From NCBI GenBank assembly GCA_003512875.1, contig DONZ01000153.1, positions 1 to 7,025 of the forward strand: a stretch of 7,025 nt of DNA, in the 5' to 3' direction. The translations under genes were made by a program, and so were the position numbers. Source of the stretch: Desulfovibrio sp. Its GTDB lineage: Bacteria; Desulfobacterota; Desulfovibrionia; Desulfovibrionales; Desulfovibrionaceae. This document shows, piece by piece, positions 1 through 6,894 of the stretch (its first letter is position 1; the number at the start of each line of letters is the position of its first letter). The notes below the pieces were generated by a model, which saw only the letters and a program-made list of their open reading frames with translations, had not been told where the DNA came from and searched no databases.

Positions 1-1
1 T

Positions 2-1078
2 TTAAAAATTTTCAATTTTTTGCAGCAAGAACAATTCGATACGGTTTATCCTCTCAACCATTCGCCCCTTTGCCAAGCGATAAGCACGCTTTTCGAACCT
101 GACAGGCTCATAGGCTACTCAAGACGCGGCGGCTATTCACGCCAATCGAATTGGGTGCGTATGGCGTTCCGCTGGCTCGGGAACAGAAAAAAAACACCGA
201 TCAATCTTGTTGATTTTTGGGCCATGTTTGCTCAAACTCCCTACCCCGCCCATTTGGTCAACCCCAAAGCCCAAGGCAAAGGATACGGGCTTGGCGTGGT
301 GCTTTCGGGACAAAACGCCCGCCGCTCCCTTTCACCGGAATATTATGCCAAAATCATTCCCGTTGTTTTTCAGCGCCTGCAAAATTCCAATAATCTCAAG
401 GAAAAAACAATTTTCTTTTTAGGCACGCAAAAAGAAGAAAATTTTGCGAAAAAACTGCTGTTTTCACTGCCTAAGCATTTGCACCCCCATATTCAAAATC
501 TTGCCGGAAAAACATCCTTTCAAGACTTGCAGGAAATTCTGTCAAATCTCGAACTGCTTCTTTCGCCTGATACGGGCACTGCCCATTTTGCAGGTCATCT
601 CGGAACACCTGTTGAAGGATTTTATCTTTCTTCCGCCCATGTTTTTGAAACCGGACCGTACGGCGAAGGGCACACCGTTTGGCAGGCCAATCTTCCCTGC
701 TCTCCCTGCGGGGAATTTCAAGCCTGCAAATCAATGGACAAAAATGAGTCGAACTGTTTAACAGCCTTTAACAATCCTCATTTTCTTTATCACTTGCTGC
801 ATAAAGAATTTACGGAACAAAGCCTTGCCTCAAAACCCCTGCAATCTATCATTCCATATTTTTCTTCTTTTACGGACAATAATCACTTCACAACATTTTT
901 AACTTGGCAAAGCCCTTTGCGGCTCCCGCAAGACATACAAAGGCAAAAAGAAAGAAATATTCTTGAAAATTATTGCGCTGCAACAAAAAATACCGCTCAA
1001 GACATACAATTGCACAATATTGAAGATAATGCTATATATGCGGAAACCGACTGGATATTCCCGCAAAACCGACCATAA
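2..1078 (+). CDS. Glycosyltransferase family 9 (heptosyltransferase-like), 5' end cut by window edge
   Basis: This is probably a GT-B fold sugar transferase of family GT9, the family of the LPS heptosyltransferases WaaC and WaaF, acting at the cytoplasmic face of the inner membrane. The reading frame stays open to the left edge, and the protein begins in mid-domain (FDTVYPLNHSP resembles the middle of the GT9 N-terminal half). The TTG at 20 is therefore unlikely to be the real start, and roughly 60-80 N-terminal residues lie outside. Numbering from that TTG, visible GT9 marks are LAGKTSFQDL (161-170), SPDTGTAH (182-189, nucleotide-sugar site), GPYG (212-215) and cysteines C227, C230, C236 and C246 in the pattern common after this motif. 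Residues from about 262 to 352 extend past the usual GT9 core and match nothing I recognise. A CgeB-like gene follows after 9 nt, suggesting a shared transcript. The acceptor cannot be told from sequence: LPS core, flagellin or another glycan are all possible. Confidence 0.85.
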   Translation, partial: LKIFNFLQQEQFDTVYPLNHSPLCQAISTLFEPDRLIGYSRRGGYSRQSNWVRMAFRWLGNRKKTPINLVDFWAMFAQTPYPAHLVNPKAQGKGYGLGVVLSGQNARRSLSPEYYAKIIPVVFQRLQNSNNLKEKTIFFLGTQKEENFAKKLLFSLPKHLHPHIQNLAGKTSFQDLQEILSNLELLLSPDTGTAHFAGHLGTPVEGFYLSSAHVFETGPYGEGHTVWQANLPCSPCGEFQACKSMDKNESNCLTAFNNPHFLYHLLHKEFTEQSLASKPLQSIIPYFSSFTDNNHFTTFLTWQSPLRLPQDIQRQKERNILENYCAATKNTAQDIQLHNIEDNAIYAETDWIFPQNRP

Positions 1079-1080
1079 GG
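1076..1080 (+). promoter_or_regulatory. Ribosome binding site of the CgeB-like gene
   Basis: TAAGG ends 7 nt before the ATG at 1088 and contains the TAA stop of the upstream glycosyltransferase. This fixes the start of the downstream gene and fits coupled translation of the two. Confidence 0.6.
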
Positions 1081-1087
1081 ATACATA

Positions 1088-2383
1088 ATGTTTGACAGGC
1101 CATTGAAAATTCTCATCGTTCTTCCTCTTTACGGCGGTTCTTTGCCCATCGGCTATTATTGTGCCGATGCTTTGAAAAAATTAGGACATCATGTTGAACT
1201 CTTTGAAGCACCTGAATTTTTGCAAGCCCATACGGCATTACGGTCTTTAAATATCAGCCAGGAAAAACTCAATATCCTTGAGCAAAACTTCGTACAGCTT
1301 ATTTCCCAAGCAATTTACGCCCAAACGGAAGAAAACAAGCCTGATCTCGTGCTTGCCATGGCGCAGGCCCCCATAAATAAAATTTTGCTAAAAAAACTTA
1401 AACAAGACAATATCGTCACTGCCATGTGGTTTGTGGAAGACCACCAAGTTTTTCCCTATTGGCAGCTGTACGCTCCTTTGTATGACTATTTCTTCGTTAT
1501 TCAAAAAGAGCCTTTTTTACAACAACTACAAAATGATAAAAACATAAAAGCCTTGTATCTGCCTCTTGCGGCAGACCCGGATTTCCATAAAAAACAAACG
1601 CTCACCTCCGAAGAAGAGAAATTTTACCAAGCAGACATCGCATTTATGGGGGCGGGGTATCCCAACCGGCGAATTGCGTTCCGAACCCTGCTTAAATATG
1701 ATTTCAAAATTTGGGGAAGCGACTGGGAAGGCGATGAACTGCTGGCGCGTTATGTGCAAAAAAACGGACAGCGCATAAGCCCTGAAGAAAGTTTGAAAAT
1801 TTATTCCGCCACAAAAATCAATTTGAATCTGCACTCAAGCATCCATGCAAACAAGCTTGTTTCCTATGGCGATTTTGTCAATCCCCGAACATTCGAACTT
1901 GCAGCCATGGGCGTATTCCAGCTTGTGGATAAAAGGCAATTAATGCCGGAACATTTTACCTGTTCCTCTTTAAAAAATCCCCGTGAAGATGCGGAGCTTG
2001 CCGTATTCGACTCCATGGAGGAATTGCAGGAAAACATTCTTTTTTATCTCAAGCACCCGGATTTAAGGGAAAAAATCGCTCAAAACGCCCAAAAACGTGT
2101 GACAAGCGAGCATACCTATATTCACAGAATGAAAACGCTTCTGCAGCATATAAAAGAAAACAGTCAAGATTTTCCTAAAAAAACAGCGGAATTTCAATGG
2201 GATAACGCAATCACCCCTGAAACAAGAGAAGAAATCACAGCCCTTTTGCAAGAATTGAATTTAGCCCCAAATGTAGATTTTGAAACAGTTATCCAATGCC
2301 TGCGCAAAAAAAACACCGTTCTTACGCCGACTGAAACAGCGCTTCTGTTTTTGTCCGAATGGAAAAAATTTTATAACGCCTGA
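1088..2383 (+). CDS. CgeB-like glycosyltransferase (DUF3880 plus glycosyl transferase group 1 type domain)
   Basis: The predicted 431-residue soluble protein resembles the CgeB / 'spore maturation protein' glycosyltransferases found in many non-spore-forming proteobacteria. The N-terminal half has a Rossmann-like start (KILIVLPLYGG, residues 7-17) and the DUF3880-type stretch ending in MWFVEDHQVF (113-122). The C-terminal half has the family signatures FMGAGYPNRR (186-195), NLNLHSS (245-251) and NPRTFELAAMG (265-275), the last being the likely donor-binding segment, then an NAQKRVTSEHTYIHRM helix (333-348). About 75 further residues (roughly 355-431) form a charged, apparently helical tail outside the core. 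The ATG at 1088 has a good Shine-Dalgarno site. It sits 9 nt behind a GT9 gene and overlaps tilS by one base, so it is probably cotranscribed with both. A role in surface-glycan or flagellin glycosylation is inferred from family and neighbour; substrate unknown. The family call is firm, the exact activity is not. Confidence 0.8.
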   Translation: MFDRPLKILIVLPLYGGSLPIGYYCADALKKLGHHVELFEAPEFLQAHTALRSLNISQEKLNILEQNFVQLISQAIYAQTEENKPDLVLAMAQAPINKILLKKLKQDNIVTAMWFVEDHQVFPYWQLYAPLYDYFFVIQKEPFLQQLQNDKNIKALYLPLAADPDFHKKQTLTSEEEKFYQADIAFMGAGYPNRRIAFRTLLKYDFKIWGSDWEGDELLARYVQKNGQRISPEESLKIYSATKINLNLHSSIHANKLVSYGDFVNPRTFELAAMGVFQLVDKRQLMPEHFTCSSLKNPREDAELAVFDSMEELQENILFYLKHPDLREKIAQNAQKRVTSEHTYIHRMKTLLQHIKENSQDFPKKTAEFQWDNAITPETREEITALLQELNLAPNVDFETVIQCLRKKNTVLTPTETALLFLSEWKKFYNA

Positions 2384-3444
2384 TGAAAGAGCATTTCAAT
2401 TTTCACAGCGCACTGCCTTTGCACTTGGCAGCCATTAAGCCGAAACAAGCGGATTTTTGCCTTTCCGTCTTTAAGATTTTACAGGAAAAACTTAATATTT
2501 CCCGCAAGGAATTGCAAAATATTTCCTTTCTCCTTGCCATTTCGGGAGGAGTCGATTCTGTTGCCATGCTCGCCATTTTCAAAGCTTGCCAACAATATTT
2601 CGGCTATACGCTCCATGTTGCCCATTTCAACCATGGTATCCGCGAAGAAAGTGCCGCGGAAGAAAAACTTGTGCAAAAAATATGCAAACGCCTTGATATT
2701 CCTCTAACTATGGATAAAGGCAATACCCCTCTCTATGCAAAGGAGCATAAAATAGGCTTGGAAGAAGCGGGCAGAATTTTACGCTATGCATTTTTTTCCA
2801 CACTCAGGCAACAAGAAAAGAATTGTATTTTATGTACCGCACACCATGCCAACGACCTGTGCGAAGATATGCTTATGCGGTTAATCCGCGGAACCGCATG
2901 GCCTCAATTGGCGGGCATGTCCTACTTTGACCCGGAAAGACAGCTGCTCCGCCCGCTTCTTTACACAAGCAAACAGGAACTTTCCGATTTTGCAGAGCAA
3001 TTGGATTTTCCTTTCGCCCGTGACACAAGCAACACTGATTTGTCGTTTCTGCGAAACAGAGTGAGAGAACAAATTATTCCTTTGCTGGAAAAAGAAAATC
3101 CCAAATTTTACCAAAATATCTTAAAATTAAAACAAAATGCGGAATACGACGAAACACATTTTCAAAATGAAACAAATGCGGTTTTAACCCACCTCGAACA
3201 GTGCGGGAACAAACTCGCCGTACCTTTGGCAATACTCCAAAAAAACGATAAAACCATACGCCTGCACACCTATCGCGCACTTTTGAAAAAACTGGGGCAA
3301 GGACATTCCGTAACCGCAACCTTTGAAAAACTCGATACCGCCGTAATGAAAAACCAAGGCAGCAGTGAATTTAAATTTTCAAATGACGCGCGTATACGCA
3401 TTCAAGAAAAAAAACTGTATTGTTTCATCAAAACTAACGCTTAG
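2383..3444 (+). CDS. tilS: tRNA(Ile)-lysidine synthase TilS
   Basis: This cytoplasmic N-type ATP pyrophosphatase attaches lysine to C34 of the CAU-anticodon tRNA-Ile, so that it reads AUA; the enzyme is normally essential. The PP-loop SGGVDS is at residues 54-59, followed by HFNHGIREES (81-90), EEAGRILRY (127-135), TAHHANDLCED (152-162), RLIRGT (166-171), RPLL (190-193) and the D214/RNRVR (224-228)/P233 block that interacts with tRNA. All are in family order. The HH-x-x-D-x-x-E-x stretch is slightly altered, with N157 where Asp is common and D162 where Thr is common. At 353 residues it is shorter than E. coli TilS (about 430), so the far C-terminal domain is reduced or absent, as in many bacteria. 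The ATG overlaps the stop of the CgeB-like gene (TGATG), with no evident Shine-Dalgarno site, so translation is probably coupled. The last 11 nt overlap the end of lptG on the other strand. Confidence 0.95.
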   Translation: MKEHFNFHSALPLHLAAIKPKQADFCLSVFKILQEKLNISRKELQNISFLLAISGGVDSVAMLAIFKACQQYFGYTLHVAHFNHGIREESAAEEKLVQKICKRLDIPLTMDKGNTPLYAKEHKIGLEEAGRILRYAFFSTLRQQEKNCILCTAHHANDLCEDMLMRLIRGTAWPQLAGMSYFDPERQLLRPLLYTSKQELSDFAEQLDFPFARDTSNTDLSFLRNRVREQIIPLLEKENPKFYQNILKLKQNAEYDETHFQNETNAVLTHLEQCGNKLAVPLAILQKNDKTIRLHTYRALLKKLGQGHSVTATFEKLDTAVMKNQGSSEFKFSNDARIRIQEKKLYCFIKTNA

Positions 3445-4504
3445 AAAATCCGATATAAATTTTTAAATATCCGAGCACAAGCAGCAAAACGCAAGGGAAC
3501 CACGCCCCAAAGACGGGGGGAATTTTTCCGCTTTGCCCCAAAAACATTCCGAAACTGCTTAAAACATAACTGACAAAAGAAACAACCACGGCAAGCATGA
3601 CAGCAATATAGCTATTGGCATTGAAAGAAATAATCGCCACGGCAAGCACCGCGAAAACAACTATCATCACCGAATACGTGATTTTGCTGTGCCAAATGGT
3701 CTGCATATTTTCAATATTGGAACCGGAATCTTGCAATCGCTTGATTGCCTCGCCCAGCACAAAGAAAGAAAGCGTCTGCGGATTTTCATCTTGGCTGCTT
3801 ATAAAATAAAACCGCACGGACTGCTCAATAGGCAAAGTGAATGCTTTTTGTTCTTTTTCAATGTATTTTTCAGGATAATACAGTTTAACATTTTCCAATT
3901 CCCAGCCGTTATCGTGCGCCGTGAATTTTTCCGCCCTGATGATTTCTTCGGCGGATCGGGCATTATCAGCCAATTTATAGGCAACGAAATTTTCTCCCCG
4001 CCCCCGTTCATAAATAAGCCCGACATGAACGATATATCCCGAATCAAAAAACCATAAGTTTTCCAAAGACTTTTCCACAAAAATACGTTCACGGACTTCA
4101 TAGCGCCAAAGAAAATTGGCTTTTTGCTCTGTTACGTGCATAAGCATCTGCGAAAGGGCGAACTGCGCCAACGCCCAAAAAATCCCCAATCCGATAAGAT
4201 TTTTCGTAATGGTGTAAACAGAAACCCCTCCTGCCTGCAAAGCGATGATCTCGCGGGAAGAAACCATTAAAGAAAGAAAAATGACGGATGCAAGCAGAAA
4301 AATGGAAGGCAGGGTCTGTGAAACAATGAAAGGCAGTTTCAGGAAATAATATTCCAAAGCATAGGCGAAAGGCTTGCGCGAAGCCATAAAAATATCCGCT
4401 TTTTCAATCAAATCAATCAAAATAAAAATACAAATACCAATAGCCAGCGTAATGAAAACAAGGCGGCTATGGTTTTTTATCATGTATTTTGTCAATAATT
4501 TCAT
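3434..4504 (-). CDS. lptG: LPS export system permease LptG
   Basis: LptG is an inner-membrane permease of the LptB2FGC ABC transporter, which extracts LPS from the inner membrane and passes it to the periplasmic bridge. The ATG at 4504 gives 356 residues, close to the family norm. It was chosen because a clean AGGAAAG lies 6 nt upstream and MKLLTKYM is a typical family start; the longer frame from 4573 would run into lptF. Hydrophobic segments are at about 14-32, 58-82 and 101-123, then a periplasmic beta-rich domain (about 125-265), then 276-294, 298-322 and 331-351. This is the expected 3+3 arrangement. SSREIIALQAGGVS (82-95) matches the conserved loop that contacts LptB. The W271-x-x-K274 pair before TM4 fits LptG rather than LptF. 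It follows lptF with a single base between them. Its last 11 nt are shared with the opposing end of tilS. Assignment of F versus G rests on gene order and this motif. Confidence 0.93.
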   Translation of the reverse strand: MKLLTKYMIKNHSRLVFITLAIGICIFILIDLIEKADIFMASRKPFAYALEYYFLKLPFIVSQTLPSIFLLASVIFLSLMVSSREIIALQAGGVSVYTITKNLIGLGIFWALAQFALSQMLMHVTEQKANFLWRYEVRERIFVEKSLENLWFFDSGYIVHVGLIYERGRGENFVAYKLADNARSAEEIIRAEKFTAHDNGWELENVKLYYPEKYIEKEQKAFTLPIEQSVRFYFISSQDENPQTLSFFVLGEAIKRLQDSGSNIENMQTIWHSKITYSVMIVVFAVLAVAIISFNANSYIAVMLAVVVSFVSYVLSSFGMFLGQSGKIPPVFGAWFPCVLLLVLGYLKIYIGFSKR

Positions 4505-4505
4505 G

Positions 4506-5666
4506 CTAAGCTTTCCTGCGTTTATTCCATTTAAAAATAATATTCCAGTTAAGCCATGCGGGAAAACGTTCATTAGCTGACAAATAAACGCCGTAAAGGC
4601 TTACGGCAAAGAAAATCCAAACAGGAAGCCAAATTGTCAAATAAGGGTTCATGCCGCTGTATTCCGCTAAATTCATACCGAGAGAGATAAGAACGTAATA
4701 CGTAAAGAAAATGACAAGAGCGAAAATCAATCCCGATTGCCGATGAATGCCTTGGAAAGAAGAAGCGATGGGAACGGCAAAAATAGTCAGGACCAAACAG
4801 GAAAAAGGAAAAAGCCAGCGCTTATGCATTTCAACTTCAATCTTATTCGCAAGCCATGGAATCCGCTGCCTGGTCTTATTGATATCAACAGCCGACAAAT
4901 CATTCCAGCTCATCTCATTCGGCTCTATCGCCCCTAAATCAAATCCTTTAAATAACGCCCCCAATGAAAAACGGATGATATATTCATCAAAATCAAGCTT
5001 GATGATTTTATGGTCGCTTTCGGAATAAATGACCCCCTTTTTCAAGAGCATCACAATATCGCTTTTCAAATAATCAACAGTCAAATTGCCGTAAGGAGCC
5101 AAAATCGTTAATGTCGTGTCTTCATTGCTCGTATCTTCAACCATGACTTCAGCCAGAGAACCGTTTTGCACATCGACTTTTTTCGCAAAAAATACAAGAT
5201 TGGGAATATCCTTATTGAAAACTCCGGGCTGCAATGCGATATTGACTCTGTTTTGGGCGATGTCCAAAATATGGGAACGAAAATTGTTCGCTCCAATCGC
5301 AATCAAGGAAAAAGAGACCCAAAAACACAACAACGTCGCCAACACTCCGAAAAAAAGAGGTGCTCCGGACATTTGATACAAACTGATACCGCCTGCTTTC
5401 AATGCGATCAGTTCCTTATCCGCCCCCATGCGCAGAAAAGTCAAAAATACCGCCAACATAGCCGAAACAGGCATCATAATCAGCAAAAAACCGGGGCTTA
5501 AATACCAAAAAACCAGCAAGGTATCCCAAAAAGTCAAATCCAAGCCCATAAGCATATCTTTTATCTGCAAAGCTCTTCCCATAAGCACAAAAGCCATAAG
5601 CACCGTCACGCTTATGAAAAACACTTTCATACATTCAAAAAAAATACGCCGGCTGAGCAGATACAT
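4506..5666 (-). CDS. lptF: LPS export system permease LptF
   Basis: LptF is the partner of LptG in the inner-membrane LPS-extraction transporter. Starting at the ATG at 5666 the protein has 386 residues. Hydrophobic segments at about 13-31, 49-78 and 100-125 are followed by a periplasmic domain (about 126-265) and three more segments at about 284-303, 311-331 and 342-362. RMGADKELIALKAGGIS (79-95) is the YjgP/YjgQ family signature. E279-M-H-K-R-W before TM4 matches the LptF-type E-x-x-KR motif leading into PFSCLVLTIFAVPI. The C-terminus is basic (WNKRRKA) and cytoplasmic. The ATG follows the TAA of the hydrolase gene after one base. An in-frame GTG at 5681 would add five residues and overlap the hydrolase by 14 nt; neither start has a strong Shine-Dalgarno site, and ATG is preferred because MYLLSRRIFF aligns with usual LptF starts. 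The order hydrolase-lptF-lptG with single-base gaps strongly suggests one transcript with translational coupling. LptB, LptC and LptA are not in the window. Confidence 0.93.
   Translation of the reverse strand: MYLLSRRIFFECMKVFFISVTVLMAFVLMGRALQIKDMLMGLDLTFWDTLLVFWYLSPGFLLIMMPVSAMLAVFLTFLRMGADKELIALKAGGISLYQMSGAPLFFGVLATLLCFWVSFSLIAIGANNFRSHILDIAQNRVNIALQPGVFNKDIPNLVFFAKKVDVQNGSLAEVMVEDTSNEDTTLTILAPYGNLTVDYLKSDIVMLLKKGVIYSESDHKIIKLDFDEYIIRFSLGALFKGFDLGAIEPNEMSWNDLSAVDINKTRQRIPWLANKIEVEMHKRWLFPFSCLVLTIFAVPIASSFQGIHRQSGLIFALVIFFTYYVLISLGMNLAEYSGMNPYLTIWLPVWIFFAVSLYGVYLSANERFPAWLNWNIIFKWNKRRKA
4511..4517 (-). promoter_or_regulatory. Ribosome binding site of lptG, inside the lptF 3' end
   Basis: AGGAAAG lies 6 nt before the lptG ATG at 4504 and is formed by the penultimate Arg-Lys codons of lptF. 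It decides the start of lptG against the longer frame that begins at 4573. Confidence 0.75.
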
Positions 5667-5667
5667 A

Positions 5668-6354
5668 TTAAAATTCCGCACTCTCTTGAGGATTTAAAGA
5701 AATAAGATTGGTATGTTCGCTGTAATGCGCCAACTGCTTGGAAAATTCAAGCGTATCTTGGCAAAGAACAGGAAATGTCTTATAATGCATGGGAATAACG
5801 TTTTTCGCTTCCAAATAGGAACAGGCTTTTGCCGCATCAAGGCTGTCCATCGTATAATGTCCGCCAATGGGAAGCAAAGCGACATCAATGGCAAACCGCT
5901 CCGCAAGAAGCGCCATATCGCCGAATAGAGCCGTATCGCCCGCATGGTACACAGTGAAGCCGTTAGGGTCTTGAATGATATACCCGACACAGGAACCATG
6001 CCCGGCAGAATGAACGGCGTTTGTCATGGTAATGGAAAAACCTGCGAATTTCACCGTTCCGCCGATATTCATGCCGCTTCCGCCGAACATAATCTGCCGG
6101 GGGTCGACACCCAGACTCGGCAAATAGGAACATAAATCGGCAATGCCGAGAAACTTGCTCGTACCGTTCTTCATAATACCGACAGTATCGCCCAAATGGT
6201 CGCCATGGTCATGCGTGACCAAAATCAAATCAGGATTGATGAACGCTTCGGTATCGCCCGCAAAAGGATTGCCCGTAAAAAACGGATCGATTAAAATTTT
6301 CACGCCATGAGAAAACAGTTCAAAAGCGGAATGTCCAAGCCATGTTATTTTCAT
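5668..6354 (-). CDS. UPF0173 metal-dependent hydrolase (metallo-beta-lactamase fold)
   Basis: The 228-residue predicted cytoplasmic protein belongs to the UPF0173 / YtkL-like group of the metallo-beta-lactamase superfamily; no general physiological substrate is established. Metal-site residues are visible: THDHGDHLGD (47-56) supplies H48, H50, D52 and H53; H115 lies in NAVHSAG; D140 in HAGDTALF; H190 in PMHYKTFP. WLGHSAF near the start and LLPIGGHYTMD (160-170) are also typical of the group. Length matches the family (about 225-230). The ATG at 6354 has AAAAGG 7 nt upstream and begins MKITWLGHSAF, the standard family start; the longer frame from 6411 would overlap ruvC by 46 nt and adds residues not expected in this family. 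It lies 11 nt after ruvC and one base before lptF, so it is probably cotranscribed with both. No signal peptide is seen. The fold and metal site are clear; the reaction is unknown. Confidence 0.92.
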   Translation of the reverse strand: MKITWLGHSAFELFSHGVKILIDPFFTGNPFAGDTEAFINPDLILVTHDHGDHLGDTVGIMKNGTSKFLGIADLCSYLPSLGVDPRQIMFGGSGMNIGGTVKFAGFSITMTNAVHSAGHGSCVGYIIQDPNGFTVYHAGDTALFGDMALLAERFAIDVALLPIGGHYTMDSLDAAKACSYLEAKNVIPMHYKTFPVLCQDTLEFSKQLAHYSEHTNLISLNPQESAEF

Positions 6355-6361
6355 AAAAAAA

Positions 6362-6367
6362 CCTTTT
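6362..6367 (-). promoter_or_regulatory. Ribosome binding site of the UPF0173 hydrolase gene
   Basis: AAAAGG lies 7 nt upstream of the ATG at 6354. Its first two bases overlap the TAA stop of ruvC, which fits coupled translation and selects the shorter hydrolase start. Confidence 0.65.
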
Positions 6368-6863
6368 ATTTTGAAGTAAGGGAATAAAAGCGGCGCATGG
6401 AAGAATGGCAAACGGCGACGCCGAGCGCGTCCGTCGTGTCCAAACGAAACCGCTTCACATTCACATTAAGAATTTTTCCAATCATAAAAGCCACTTGTTC
6501 TTTATCAGCCCGTCCGACCCCCACCAAAGCTTTTTTAACGGAAGTCGGAACATAATCGAAAATAGGAATATCGAAATTAGCACACGCGGCAACAGCAACG
6601 CCCCGTGCCTGTCCGAGCTTCAAAGCGGTTAAAGCGTTTTTCGCCGTAAAAACCTGTTCTATCGCCGCTTCTTCCGGCTTATAATAATCGATGATTTCCA
6701 ACAATGCTTTATAAATAAAAGAAATACGGACGGCAAAATTCTCTTTTCCCTTGCTTTTCGGGCGAATGACCCCGCAGTCGATCAAGGAAAGCACACCGGA
6801 CCTATCTTCAATAATTCCCCAGCCGGTAAACGAAGAACCGGGGTCAATTCCAATTATTCTCAT
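6366..6863 (-). CDS. ruvC: Crossover junction endodeoxyribonuclease RuvC
   Basis: RuvC is a dimeric Mg-dependent nuclease that cuts Holliday junctions symmetrically during recombinational repair, normally with the RuvAB branch-migration motor. At 165 residues it has the usual full length. The four catalytic acids of the RNase H-like fold are in place: D7 in IGIDPGS, E69 in AIEQVF, and D142 and D145 in LDTTDALGVAVCH, with H153 following. LGQARGVA (83-90) and VGVGRADKEQV (114-124) are also standard family motifs. The ATG at 6863 begins MRIIGIDPG, the normal RuvC start. There is no Shine-Dalgarno sequence directly before it: the region holds a U-rich tract and a hairpin whose arm contains the only GGGAAG. 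It follows yebC, a very common neighbour of ruvC, but ruvA and ruvB do not follow. A UPF0173 hydrolase and lptFG do instead. Confidence 0.97.
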   Translation of the reverse strand: MRIIGIDPGSSFTGWGIIEDRSGVLSLIDCGVIRPKSKGKENFAVRISFIYKALLEIIDYYKPEEAAIEQVFTAKNALTALKLGQARGVAVAACANFDIPIFDYVPTSVKKALVGVGRADKEQVAFMIGKILNVNVKRFRLDTTDALGVAVCHSSMRRFYSLTSK

Positions 6864-6866
6864 AAT

Positions 6867-6894
6867 AAAAAATCAGGGAAGCAAACTTCCCTGA
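6867..6894 (-). terminator. Intrinsic terminator-like hairpin between yebC and ruvC
   Basis: A perfect 9-bp stem, TCAGGGAAG (6873-6881) against CTTCCCTGA (6886-6894), has a 4-nt loop (6882-6885). Read on the minus strand it is followed at once by six T (6867-6872) and then ATT, reaching the ruvC ATG at 6863. This has the form of a Rho-independent terminator for yebC. The plus-strand side beyond the stem is not T-rich, so it should act in one direction only. It could be a full terminator, a partial one that tunes downstream expression, or a structure that hides the only purine-rich site near ruvC. Confidence 0.8.

Noticed and set aside
3390..3399. Palindrome GCGTATACGC near the end of tilS, considered as operator or terminator
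   Set aside because: It has no loop, no U tract on either strand and lies inside conserved-frame coding sequence; chance is sufficient.
3452..3471. AT-rich near-palindrome just after the tilS stop, considered as a terminator
   Set aside because: Only about five outer A/T-rich pairs form, there is no U tract, and it encodes the C-terminal membrane segment of LptG.
3689..4057. 122-codon open frame on + opposite lptG
   Set aside because: It lies antisense to the conserved LptG periplasmic domain, with no recognisable motif or ribosome binding site.
4505..4573. Longer lptG start at 4573, adding 23 residues
   Set aside because: It lies within the lptF coding region and the extra residues do not look like an LptG start. 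The ATG at 4504 has a proper AGGAAAG at 6 nt.
5166..5501. 111-codon open frame on + opposite lptF
   Set aside because: Its product is highly basic and low-complexity, has no ribosome binding site, and lies wholly antisense to a well-supported membrane-protein gene.
5667..5681. GTG start for lptF at 5681
   Set aside because: Possible, but it overlaps the hydrolase gene and has no better ribosome binding site. The ATG at 5666 gives the usual LptF N-terminus.
6355..6411. Longer start for the UPF0173 hydrolase at 6411
   Set aside because: It would overlap ruvC by 46 nt, whereas the ATG at 6354 has AAAAGG upstream and the standard MKITWLGHSAF beginning.
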